Positions 7,905-16,490 of a DNA stretch of 35,060 bases are shown piece by piece (position 1 is the first letter of the stretch; each line of letters opens with the position of its first letter). Where the stretch lies: the NCBI GenBank assembly GCA_903837355.1, contig CAILUI010000228.1, positions 1 through 35,060 of the forward strand. The letters are read 5' to 3'. The translations under genes and the position numbers were made by a program. Source of the stretch: an uncultured Victivallales bacterium (lineage in GTDB: Bacteria; Verrucomicrobiota; Lentisphaeria; Oligosphaerales; JAFGRS01). The notes beneath the pieces are model-generated. The model saw only the letters and a program-made list of their open reading frames with translations, had not been told where the DNA came from and made no database searches.

Positions 7905-8090
7905 ATGTCACGGCGGCGCGGTGCAGTACTGGTTCTGCTGGGGCTGGTTCTGGGCGCGGGATGTGTCAGTCGGACCACGGAGCGCCCCCGGCGGATCGAG
8001 GAGTTGCCACAGGCCAGCAACAGCGACCGGGGCACGGTCACCACCCAGGCGCTCATCTGGTTTTGGCAGCCGGAGTTCTGGCGGCCCTGA
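7905..8090 (+). CDS. small lipoprotein of unknown function
   Basis: 61 residues. ATG 7905 has GGAGGT 8 bases upstream. A short basic start (MSRRR), a hydrophobic core and the lipobox GAGC with Cys20 mark it as a lipoprotein. The mature part is only about 41 residues: a charged, Arg-rich segment, then Thr/Gln, and an unusual aromatic tail with three Trp and two Phe in the last eleven residues (IWFWQPEFWRP). I do not recognise the family. The next gene begins 32 bases downstream on the same strand, so the two are probably one transcript. The aromatic tail might bind sugar or insert into membrane; that is a guess. Confidence 0.7.
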   Translation: MSRRRGAVLVLLGLVLGAGCVSRTTERPRRIEELPQASNSDRGTVTTQALIWFWQPEFWRP

Positions 8091-8122
8091 GGGGCGCGCT
8101 GCGCCGTTCTGGGGAAGCCTGG

Positions 8123-8590
8123 ATGAGGAGTTGCTTCAAGCTTGCCGTGCTGACCGGGGCGCTGGTGGCGTGGAGCGGCCTGCTCCCGGCTGGCGAGGCA
8201 GGGCCGATCTTCGAGCTCCGTGCCGGCGAGAGTTACTTTCGGGTGGGGGGCCGTCCCGCCTTCGTGCTGGGGCTTGACCACAGCGGTTTCAGGCCGTTGC
8301 CGTGCGTGTTCTCGGCCGGGGTGACGGGCGCCGTGCTGGGCAGTGACACCGTGCGTCTGGCCTGGTGTCGCGATGTCGACTGCGCGCCGCCCGTCTGGCT
8401 GCAGCGGCCGCTGCTGGGACAGACCCTGGCCATCGAGGTCCCCGGGGCTGCCTGGCAGGTCGAGTTCATTGACCCGGTCAGCGGCAGATCGGGCGGCACC
8501 ATGCGGCTGGCCATACAAGATCGGCGCCTGCAGGTCGCTCTGCCTGAGTTCGAAGGGTCGATAGCGCTGCGCCTGACGCGCCAGGAGTGA
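8123..8590 (+). CDS. secreted protein resembling the two ends of a glycosidase without catalytic core
   Basis: 155 residues. ATG 8123 follows GGGGAAG at 6 bases; a signal peptide covers 1-26 (ends AGEA). Residues 28-58 (FELRAGESYFRVGGRPAFVLGLD) look like the first strand of secreted glycosidases, where an enzyme's TIM barrel usually follows 'YF-x-GKPFFPLG'. Instead the chain passes directly to a C-terminal type beta segment (VRLAWCRDV at about 77, then WQVEFIDPVSGRSGG at 111 and LPEFEGSIALRL at 140), which in such enzymes is the very end. The reading frame is intact, with a signal and ribosome site, so it may be a functional small beta protein or the in-frame remains of a larger enzyme. No acid pair for catalysis is evident. 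Confidence 0.65.
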   Translation: MRSCFKLAVLTGALVAWSGLLPAGEAGPIFELRAGESYFRVGGRPAFVLGLDHSGFRPLPCVFSAGVTGAVLGSDTVRLAWCRDVDCAPPVWLQRPLLGQTLAIEVPGAAWQVEFIDPVSGRSGGTMRLAIQDRRLQVALPEFEGSIALRLTRQE

Positions 8591-9259
8591 GTTGGCTCAG
8601 AGATGGGACGAGCGCCTGATGGCGCGATCTGGTCGATTGTGACCGTTGTCGTTGTCAGTGAAGCGGCAGCGAAACGGTTGTCGTAATCGTCATCGAGATC
8701 GAGGGAATCTGGATCCCGGATGACCGACTACGACCACGACCACGACAACGAGAAGACCAGAAGACGGAAGCCAACCACCGGCTGCTGCCGCCCCAGAGCA
8801 GGCGGCGGCAGGGCGGTAGCGTTGCCATTTCGCCTCCGGCATCGCCGCCGCCACCCAGGCCGCCGCCGCGCGCGCCTGTCCCAGGTTCGAGAAGCAAGTC
8901 GGGCTCCGCGGCAAGCGGTCTGGTACACCGGCTTTTTGGCGGTTTCCGGCGGTTGATTTCTGGCCGCCCGGCTCCATGTTGAGGCCTGTTCTCCCCCCTG
9001 TCGCGTCGGGACCGTTATGCAGGCAGGGGCGCCAGAGACCGTCGGATTCCGGTTGTTCTGAGAGGCAGTGCACGTTGCGCACCTGCGTCAGGGCTGGCGT
9101 TGTGCCGGTCGGTGAGGTGGCGCTGGCCCGGCTGTGTGTCCGTGTCTGGACGCGCTCAGAGGCTCGGCATCGGGCGCGGCGGTCGGCCTCCCACCCCGGC
9201 GCACTGAGTCTATCGGCCGGCACCCCGCCCCCGGGCGGATACCGCAGGAAAGGCGCCAC
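8591..9259. other. 670-base stretch without a supported gene
   Basis: Open frames exist here but none has a ribosome site, a signal or a family match. It holds a weak 5-bp GC hairpin at 8612-8625 just after the preceding gene, an imperfect palindrome at 8677-8749 and, to about 8940, simple-sequence CGNCGN-rich DNA encoding Pro/Arg runs. The remainder up to the DUF1846 gene shows nothing I can name. It may be the debris of a lost gene. Confidence 0.5.
8677..8749. repeat. imperfect inverted repeat built of GTCGT/ACGAC units
   Basis: The left arm (8677-8697) is GTTGTCGT followed by further TCGT and TCGAG units. The right arm (8728-8749) is its approximate reverse complement, built from CGACCA units and ending in GACAAC. 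About three quarters of the arm positions pair, and the 30-base centre contains GGATCC. Another GTTGTC-type copy lies just upstream at 8641-8656. The form suggests a dispersed palindromic element rather than a terminator. Confidence 0.45.
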
Positions 9260-10774
9260 ATGCAGCAGCAGGGCTTCGACAACGAGCTCTACCTCAAGGA
9301 GCAGTCTGAGTACATCATCGAACGGGCCAAGCTTTTTGGCAGCAAACTCTACCTGGAGTTCGGCGGGAAGCTGGTGCATGATTTTCACGCGGCCCGCATC
9401 CTGCCCGGGTTCCACCCGAACGCCAAGATCCGTCTGCTTGAACGCTTGCGCGACAGTGCCGAGATTCTGATCTGCGTGTATGCGGGTGACATCGAACGGC
9501 GCAAGACCCGCGCCGATTTCGGTACCACCTATGACCTGGACGTGCTGCGGCTGATCGACGATCTGACCCGGCGGGAGATCCTGGTGCGTGCTGTGGTGGT
9601 CACCCGCTACGACGGTCAGACCTCCGCCGACGCCTTCATCCGCCGGCTCGAACGCAACGGCATCCGGGTCTATCTGCACCGCGCTATTCGTGGTTACCCG
9701 GCGGAAGTGGCGCGGATTGTCAGCGCCGATGGCTACGGCGCCAATCCCTTTGTCGAGACCGAGCGGGAGGTCGTGGTGGTCACCGGCCCCGGTCCTGGCA
9801 GCGGCAAGATGGCCACCTGCCTCAGCCAGGTCTACCACGAGCATCTGCGTGGCGTGCGGGCCGGCTACGCCAAGTTTGAGACGTTCCCCATCTGGAACCT
9901 GCCCCTGAAACACCCGGTGAACGTGGCCTACGAAGCCGCCACGGCCGACCTCGGCGACTTCAACCAGGTCGATCCCTTCCACCTGGAGGCCTACGGGAGT
10001 GTCGCCATCAACTACAACCGCGATGTCGAGATCTTCCCGGTGGTCAAGCACATTCTGCGGCGCATCATGGGTGACGAACGGGTCTACAAGTCGCCCACCG
10101 ATATGGGCGTGAACCGGGCCGGCTTCGCCATCCGCGATGATCGCGTGGTGCAGAACGCCGCGGTACAGGAGGTCATCCGTCGTTACTTTCGTTACCAGTG
10201 CGAGTACAAGATGGGGCTCACCGAGCAGACCACGGTGGATCGGGTCAGCGTGTTGATGGCCGAGCTGGGCTGTGCCGAGACGGACCGCAGCGTGGTGCTG
10301 CCGGCGCGCCAGGCGGCGGAGCAGGCCCGGGAGCAGGGCCGTGGCCATGACGGCATCTTCTGTGGCGCCGCGATCGAGCTGCCCGATGGACGCCTGGTCA
10401 CCGGCAAGAACTCAGCGCTGCTGCATGCCGCCTCGGCCGGCGTGTTGAATGCGATCAAGGAGCTGGCCGGGATTCCGGACGCGATTCATCTGCTTTCCGG
10501 GCTGGTGCTGCAGTCGGTCGGCGAGATGAAGACGAAGATCCTGAAGGGTGGGCAGGTCAGCCTCAACCTTGACGAGACGCTGATTGCCCTCAGCGTCAGC
10601 GCCGCGGCCAACCCCATGGCGCAGGCCGCATTGCAGCAACTGGAACGGCTCCGCGGCTGCGAGATGCATCTGACGCATATCCCCACGCCCGGCGACGAAT
10701 CCGGCCTGCGGCGGCTCGGGGTGAACCTGACCTGCGATCCGAATTTCAGCAGCAAGTTCCTGCATGCCGTGTGA
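9260..10774 (+). CDS. DUF1846 family protein
   Basis: 504 residues, the usual length of DUF1846 proteins. ATG 9260 is chosen because AGGAAAGG precedes it and the family's N-terminal sequence (GFDNELYLKEQSEYIIERAK) begins right after it; 42 upstream in-frame codons are unsupported. Family hallmarks seen: the KLYLEFGGKL strand at about 29, DFHAARILPGF at 41, a Walker-A-like loop GPGPGSGKMAT at 176-186 with Lys183, and YKSPTDMGVN near 276. The biochemical role is not established in general; structures of relatives exist, and the loop suggests nucleotide binding. It ends 55 bases before carB on the same strand, with only a ribosome site between, so co-transcription is likely. Confidence 0.9.
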   Translation: MQQQGFDNELYLKEQSEYIIERAKLFGSKLYLEFGGKLVHDFHAARILPGFHPNAKIRLLERLRDSAEILICVYAGDIERRKTRADFGTTYDLDVLRLIDDLTRREILVRAVVVTRYDGQTSADAFIRRLERNGIRVYLHRAIRGYPAEVARIVSADGYGANPFVETEREVVVVTGPGPGSGKMATCLSQVYHEHLRGVRAGYAKFETFPIWNLPLKHPVNVAYEAATADLGDFNQVDPFHLEAYGSVAINYNRDVEIFPVVKHILRRIMGDERVYKSPTDMGVNRAGFAIRDDRVVQNAAVQEVIRRYFRYQCEYKMGLTEQTTVDRVSVLMAELGCAETDRSVVLPARQAAEQAREQGRGHDGIFCGAAIELPDGRLVTGKNSALLHAASAGVLNAIKELAGIPDAIHLLSGLVLQSVGEMKTKILKGGQVSLNLDETLIALSVSAAANPMAQAALQQLERLRGCEMHLTHIPTPGDESGLRRLGVNLTCDPNFSSKFLHAV

Positions 10775-10829
10775 CGGCGGGCGGGGGTCGGAGTCACGAA
10801 ACCGCGAATGGGCCAGGAGGACGGAGCAG

Positions 10830-13800
10830 ATGCCAAAGCGCAGCGACATCAACAAGGTCATGATCATCGGCTCGGGCCCCATCGTCATCGGGCAGGCCTG
10901 CGAGTTCGATTACTCCGGTACCCAGGCCTGTAAGGCGTTGCGGGCCTTGGGCTACAAGATCGTGCTGGTGAACTCCAATCCAGCGACCATCATGACCGAT
11001 CCCGGCCTGGCCGACGAAACCTATATCGAGCCGCTGAACGTCGAGCGCATGGAGCAGATCATCGCGCAGTGCCGGCCCGATGCCTTGCTGCCGAACCTCG
11101 GCGGGCAGACCGGACTGAACCTATCGTCGCAGCTCGAGAAGGCTGGTATCCTGCAGAAGTACGGGGTGCAGATCATCGGCGTCAAGGCCGACGCCATCGA
11201 GCGCGGCGAGGATCGGCTTGCCTTCAAGGAGACCATGAAGCGCCTGGGGATCGACCTGCCGCAGAGCGAACTGGCGTACACCGTCGAGCAGGCTGAGGCG
11301 GTTGCGGCCAAGCTCGGTTACCCGGTGGTCATCCGCCCGGCCTACACCATGGGCGGAACCGGTGGCGGACTGGTCTACAATGTCGAGGAACTGCGGGTCG
11401 TGGCGGCGCGCGGCATCAGTGCCAGCTTCGTGGGCCAGCTCCTGGTCGAGGAGTCGGTGCTCGGCTGGGAGGAGCTGGAGCTGGAGGTCGTGCGCGATGA
11501 GAAGAACCAGATGATCACGGTGTGCTTCATCGAGAACATCGATGCCATGGGCGTGCATACCGGCGATTCGTTCTGCACGGCGCCGATGCTGACCATCAGC
11601 ACCGAGCTGCAGAAGCGGCTGCAGAAGTGGTCTTACGACATCGTTGAGGCGATCGGGGTGATTGGCGGTACCAACATCCAGTTCGCCCACGATCCGGTGA
11701 CCGACCGGGTGGTGATCATCGAGATCAACCCACGGACGTCGCGCTCCTCGGCGCTTGCCTCCAAGGCCACCGGTTTCCCCATCGCCCTGGTCTCGGCCAA
11801 GCTGGCTGGCGGCCTGACGCTGGACGACATTCCCTACTGGCGCAAGGGCACCCTGGAGAAGTACGAGCCCTGGGGGGACTACGTCGTCATCAAATTCGCG
11901 CGCTGGGCCTTCGAGAAGTTCAAGGGATCCGAGGACAAGCTGGGGACCCAGATGAAGGCTGTCGGCGAGGTCATGAGCATTGGCAAGACCTACAAGGAGG
12001 CCTTTCAGAAGTCCATCCGCTCGCTGGAAACCGGTCGGTACGGGCTGGGCTTCGCCAAGGACTTCAACCGCAAGAGTTTGCCGGAGCTTCTTGACCTGCT
12101 GCGCGAGGCCACCAGCGAGCGGCAGTTCATCATGTACGAGGCGCTGCGGCAGGGGGCCACGGTCGAGCAGCTCTTTGCGCTGACCCACATCAAGGCCTGG
12201 TTCATCCAGCAGATGAAGGAGCTGGTCGAACTGGAGGAGAGGGTGCTCGTCTGCAAGGGCCGCGAACTGCCCGACGCGCTGCTGATCGAGGCCAAGAAGA
12301 ACGGTTTCGCGGACCGCTATCTGTCTAAGCTCCTCGGCATCTCCGAGAAGCGTATTCGTGATCGGCGCCGGGCGCTCGGCTGCGTCGAGGGCTGGCACGC
12401 CGTCCCCGTCAGCGGCGTTGACAACGCCGCCTACTACTACTCCACCTACAACGCGCCCGACACGGTGCCGGTCAGCAGCCGCCGGAAGATCATGATTCTC
12501 GGTGGCGGCCCCAACCGTATCGGGCAGGGCATCGAGTTTGACTACTGCTGTGTGCACGCCGCCCTGGCGCTGCGCGAGCTCGGCTACGAGACCATCATGG
12601 TCAACTGCAATCCGGAGACGGTATCGACGGACTATGACACCTCCGACAAGCTCTACTTCGAGCCGCTGACGGTCGAGGATGTACTGAGCGTCTATGAGAA
12701 AGAGAAGCCCGAGGGCGTCATCGTCCAGTTCGGTGGCCAGACGCCGCTGAACATCGCTGCCGAACTGGCCGAGGCGGGGGTGCGCATCCTCGGTACCAGC
12801 ATCGACACGATCAACGTCGCCGAAGACCGCGATCTGTTCCGCAAGATGATGGAGCGGATGGGCATTCCCATGCCCGAGTCAGGCATGGCGAGCACCTTGG
12901 ATGAGGCCTTGCTGGTTGCCGGGAAGATCGGCTATCCGCTGATGGTGCGGCCGTCCTTCGTGCTCGGCGGGCGCGGCATGGAGGTCGTGCACGACGAGCA
13001 GATGCTACGGGAGTACGTCGCCAAGGCGGTCGATGTCACCCCGGAACGGCCCATCCTCATTGACCGTTTCCTGGTCAATGCCCTCGAGTGCGAGGCCGAT
13101 GCGGTATCGGACGGCGAGCAGGTGTTTGTGCCCGCGGTCATGGAACACATCGAGTTGGCCGGCATCCATTCCGGGGACTCGGCGTGCGTGATTCCGCCGG
13201 TCAGCATACCGCCTCGGCACCTGCAGACGATCACCGATTACACGGCCCGTATCGCCCGTGAGTTGAAGGTCGTGGGTCTGATGAACATGCAGTATGCCAT
13301 CGAGAAGGATACCGTCTACGTGTTGGAGGCCAACCCGCGGGCCTCACGCACGGTGCCGCTGGTATCGAAGGTCTGCAACATCCAGATGGCACGCATCGCG
13401 ACGCAACTGATGGTCGGGACCCGCCTGGCGGACCTCCATCTCACGCACCGGCGTATCCCGCACTTCGGTGTCAAGGAGTCCGTGTTTCCCTTCGACAAGA
13501 TGCCGGAGGTCGACCCGGTTCTGGGTCCCGAGATGCGCTCCACCGGTGAGGTGCTGGGCATGGCGTCGTCCTTCGGTGTGGCGTTCTGCAAGGCGCAGGA
13601 GGCGGCCCAGATGATCCTGCCGCTGCAGGGCACGGCGCTCGTCAGTCTCGCCGAGAAGGATGACGTGGCGCTTGAGGTCGGCCGCAGCCTGCTCGAGCAG
13701 GGCTTCAAGATCCTGGCGACCGCCGGAACCCACCTCTTCTATGCACAGAACGGGATCGCTTGCGAGCGCATCAACAAGCTCAACGAAGGCCGTCCGAACA

Positions 13801-14030
13801 TCGCGGACGCGATCACCAACAAGGGCATTCAGCTCGTGATCAACACCCCGGCTGGCAAGCGCAGTCGGTCGGACGACTCGTACATCCGCAAGGCGGCAAT
13901 CCGGCACAAACTGCCGTATGTCACCACCTTGGCCGCAGCCCGGGCGGCGATCCGGGGCATCGCGGACTGCCGCCGGCTGGGCGCCGCCGAGGTCCGTTCG
14001 CTGCAGAGCTACCACCAGTCGCTGGAGTAG
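10830..14030 (+). CDS. carB: carbamoyl-phosphate synthase, large subunit
   Basis: 1066 residues, near the usual 1070. ATG 10830 follows CAGGAGG at about 8 bases; the normal N terminus [28 protein letters not shown] confirms it. The two homologous halves are clear: first ATP-grasp (about 128-320, with [14 protein letters not shown]), oligomerisation region (about 400-540), second ATP-grasp (about 670-865, with [14 protein letters not shown]), then the MGS-like allosteric domain (about 930-1066). With CarA it makes carbamoyl phosphate from glutamine, bicarbonate and two ATP in the cytoplasm, for pyrimidine and arginine synthesis. carA is not in the window. It probably shares a transcript with the DUF1846 gene. 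No oddities seen; the extreme C terminus is complete. Confidence 0.98.
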   Translation: [1066 protein letters not shown]

Positions 14031-14045
14031 GGCCGGACGCGCGCA

Positions 14046-14588
14046 TCAGGGTTGGGGCGTCCGCCCCCCGCTTGCCGGGGGTGCGGCGCCTGCCGGCGCG
14101 CGCAGGCGCAGGGTGCGGCCCGCGTTGCGGTACTGCAGGGCGAAGTCGCCACTGGCCAGCCGGGTCAGGCGTACCGCATCCGTGCCGATACTCTTCCAGC
14201 TTCCCAGGGTGAGGGTCACCGCGGTGCGGTTCGGAAGCAGCAGTCGGTAGCGGTAGTCGATGCGCGCACTGGCCATCTCGGGATTGCCGTTCCCGCCAGA
14301 GGTGTGGACCGTGGAGCTGCCGACGTCGAGAACCGTGCCGGTGTCGCGGGGGGTAGAACCCGAGGGGATCGAGGGCGCGTAGGAACTCCCTGCCGCGGAG
14401 CTGGTGACCTCAGGCTCGGTCCAGCCGTCCGGGAAGGACCGTTCCGTGACCACGCGCAGGCTGGCGGAGTCCGCGACCACGCTGCTGGCGAGGGCCGCCA
14501 GCCAGGCCAGCAGTGCGCGCCGGCTCCAGCGCCTCGCGCTATCGGCGCCGACGTTGTCTGTCCGAGTGGTATTGCAGCGTCTGAGCAT
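14046..14588 (-). CDS. secreted protein of unknown function
   Basis: 180 residues. ATG 14588 is preceded by GAGGAAGGGGG. A basic stretch (RRWSRR, about 19-24) and a hydrophobic core (25-41) form a signal peptide with a long N-region. The mature part has a Ser/Thr/Gly-rich first half and a beta-rich second half (YRYRLLLPNRTAVTLTLGSW at about 111), ending in a Pro/Gly/Ala tail. I know no family for it. It starts 14 bases after the stop of the deacetylase-family gene at 14603, so they form a leftward pair. Its last codons run through strong GC hairpins, and it converges on carB with 15 bases between stops. Confidence 0.6.
   Translation of the reverse strand: MLRRCNTTRTDNVGADSARRWSRRALLAWLAALASSVVADSASLRVVTERSFPDGWTEPEVTSSAAGSSYAPSIPSGSTPRDTGTVLDVGSSTVHTSGGNGNPEMASARIDYRYRLLLPNRTAVTLTLGSWKSIGTDAVRLTRLASGDFALQYRNAGRTLRLRAPAGAAPPASGGRTPQP
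14054..14109. terminator. three tandem GC hairpins between convergent genes
   Basis: Perfect stems lie side by side: GGGGC/GCCCC (14054-14067, loop 4), CCCCCG/CGGGGG (14065-14081, loop 5) and GCGCCTGC/GCAGGCGC (14086-14109, loop 8). The first two overlap and exclude each other. They sit within the last codons of the leftward gene and just after the carB stop, so they could end transcription both ways. There is no T-run, so the call is structural only. Confidence 0.45.
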
Positions 14589-14602
14589 GGCGCCCCCTTC
14601 CT

Positions 14603-15697
14603 CTATGGCTCCAGCAGCACCCGTACGTGTGTTTCCACCGCGTCGGCCAGACCCTCCAGGTCGTAGCCGCCCTCCAGGACGGTCACCAGGCGTCCAGCGC
14701 AGCAGCGGGCGGCGAGATCCTTGACCATCTGGGTCACGGTGCGATAGCCGGCCGCGGTGACCCGCATGCCGCCCAGCGGGTCAGCCTGGTGCGCGTCGAA
14801 TCCTGCCGAGACCAGAATGAGGTCCGGAGTGAAGGCCAGCGCCGCGGGCACCAGGGACTCGATGAACGCCTGGCGATACTCGGCATCCCCGGACCCGACT
14901 GGAAGCGGGACGTTCAGGGTGTATGACAGGCCTGCTCCGGCGCCTTTCTCGGCCGCTTTCCCGGACCCGGGGTAGAACGGGTCGCGGTGTACGGAGACGT
15001 ACATGACCGTCGGATCGTCGTAGAAAGCGGCCTGGGTGCCGTTGCCATGGTGCACATCCCAGTCGACGATGAGCACCTTGCCGAGTTTGTGCTTGCCTTG
15101 GGCATAGCGTGCGGCGATGGCGATGTTGTTGAACAGGCAGAAGCCCATGGCCCGGTCGCGCAGGGCGTGGTGTCCGGGCGGGCGCACGGCGCAGAAGGCG
15201 TTCCGGGCCTGGGCTGTGGCCACGGCGTCAATGGCCGCCAGCACGCCTCCAGCCGCCAGCAGAGCGACCGCATAGGACTCCGGGCACACCGACACATCGG
15301 CGCTGTCGATGCACGGCATCCCCGCCGCGCAGGAACGGCGAACCCGTTCGATGTACTGGGGACTGTGGATGGTGCTGACCCACTCGAGCGCGGCCGGGCT
15401 CGGCGTCACCGCCAGCAGGTGCGCCGTCAGGCCACGCTCGCGCAAGCGCTGCTCGATCGCATCCAGGCGGGCGGGTTGCTCAGGGTGGTAGGGGCCGGTG
15501 TCGTGTCGTCGGTAGGCGGGGCTGCACACAAACGCCGTCGGCAGCACGGGCCTGGCAGGCTGCGGCGGCTCTCCGGCCTCCTGTGCGCCGCCCCCCGCGG
15601 CCAGGCCGAGGGCGGCCACCGCGAGCCCGTGCGGCGGCTGCCCTCGCCCGCTAAGCTCGCTGCGTACCGGCCCGTGCGTCGTCGTCATTGTACGCAT
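14603..15697 (-). CDS. histone deacetylase family zinc amidohydrolase
   Basis: 364 residues from ATG 15697; a second ATG at 15688 has the better ribosome-site spacing and may be the real start. The deacetylase fold begins at about residue 54. Active-site motifs are all present: RPPGHHA (172-178, the paired His176-His177), DWDVHHGNG (212-220, zinc ligands Asp214 and His216), SAGFDAH (297-303, third ligand Asp301) and LEGGY (341-345, Tyr345). It should therefore be an active Zn hydrolase removing acyl groups from amines, as in bacterial acetylpolyamine or AcuC-type enzymes; the substrate cannot be told. The first 50 residues are an Ala/Gly/Pro-rich extension with no family match and no clear signal peptide. 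It is followed at 14 bases by a secreted protein gene. Confidence 0.93.
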   Translation of the reverse strand: MRTMTTTHGPVRSELSGRGQPPHGLAVAALGLAAGGGAQEAGEPPQPARPVLPTAFVCSPAYRRHDTGPYHPEQPARLDAIEQRLRERGLTAHLLAVTPSPAALEWVSTIHSPQYIERVRRSCAAGMPCIDSADVSVCPESYAVALLAAGGVLAAIDAVATAQARNAFCAVRPPGHHALRDRAMGFCLFNNIAIAARYAQGKHKLGKVLIVDWDVHHGNGTQAAFYDDPTVMYVSVHRDPFYPGSGKAAEKGAGAGLSYTLNVPLPVGSGDAEYRQAFIESLVPAALAFTPDLILVSAGFDAHQADPLGGMRVTAAGYRTVTQMVKDLAARCCAGRLVTVLEGGYDLEGLADAVETHVRVLLEP

Positions 15698-15809
15698 ACC
15701 CCACCCGATCCCGCTGCCGGCTGCGGCCGCGTCGATGGTTGCTCTGTCGGTGCCACTAATCTACTCTCTCGGGCGTCGGCCCGCCGCGACCGGCGATGTA
15801 GCGGGCTTC

Positions 15810-15837
15810 TTGAGCCTGCTGCGGAAGGAGCTATAGT
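15810..15837 (+). promoter_or_regulatory. promoter of exbB-exbD
   Basis: TTGAGC (15810-15815) and TATAGT (15832-15837), spacer 16. The leader to the exbB ATG would be about 125 bases. Good match to the general consensus. Confidence 0.55.
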
Positions 15838-15968
15838 CCCAGGCGGTGGCAGGGGTGATCGGCTTTGCGCTCCTGCGCTGCGTGCAGGTCGAGTGCTGCG
15901 ATGGGCAATGCTGGCGCGACGCGGCGCCGCGATCGAGGCCAGGAAGAGGAAGGAAAGGTGGTCTGCAG

Positions 15969-16490
15969 ATGGACTTCATGAAGGAGCTGATCGACTACGG
16001 CCTGATCGGGTTTCTGATCCTGCTCAGTGTGATCGCGGTGGCGATAGCCGTCGAGCGCCATCTGGTCTACCGCGCGCTCGACGTTCGGCAGTTCCGCGAC
16101 CGCGAAGAGCTCGAGATCCTGCTCACGACGCGGCTCCATATCATTGGCACGATCGCCAGCAACGCGCCCTATCTTGGTCTGCTCGGCACCGTACTCGGAA
16201 TCATGCTCACCTTCTACACCATGGGCGCCGAAGGGTTCATGGACACCAAGAAGACCATGGTCGGTCTGGCCCTCGCCCTCAAAGCGACCGCCATCGGCCT
16301 GCTGGTGGCCATCCCGGCGGTCACGCTCTACAACCTCCTGCTGCGCCGGGTCAAGGTCCTTCTGTTGCGCTGGGACATGGCTGCCGCCGAGACCGAGGCC
16401 GATTCCGAACCCGCGCCGAGTTGGGTTGGGCGTAATCGGCGCCCGGCGGGCACGGGCGCCGAGGCCCAGAGCGGAGACGGCCACAAATGA
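15969..16490 (+). CDS. exbB: ExbB/TolQ/MotA-type proton channel subunit
   Basis: 173 residues; ATG 15969 follows a GGAAAGGTGG ribosome site. Three membrane helices: about 10-30, 66-85 and 100-122. The second carries the family motif APYLGLLGTVLGIMLTF, and the third is the KATAIGLLVAIPAVTLYN type with the polar Thr107 lining the channel. Length and form match the short ExbB of TonB systems (as in Helicobacter) rather than the longer Enterobacteria type. Residues 138-173 are a hydrophilic, Glu/Gly-rich tail. With ExbD it would use the proton gradient to drive TonB-like transport or another envelope process. The stop overlaps the exbD start (ATGA), so translation is coupled. No tonB or receptor gene is nearby. 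Confidence 0.9.
   Translation: MDFMKELIDYGLIGFLILLSVIAVAIAVERHLVYRALDVRQFRDREELEILLTTRLHIIGTIASNAPYLGLLGTVLGIMLTFYTMGAEGFMDTKKTMVGLALALKATAIGLLVAIPAVTLYNLLLRRVKVLLLRWDMAAAETEADSEPAPSWVGRNRRPAGTGAEAQSGDGHK

Noticed and set aside
8690..10348. 552-codon open frame on the minus strand
   Set aside because: Mostly antisense to the DUF1846 gene; its tail crosses simple-sequence DNA and gives a run of Val. No start signal or family.
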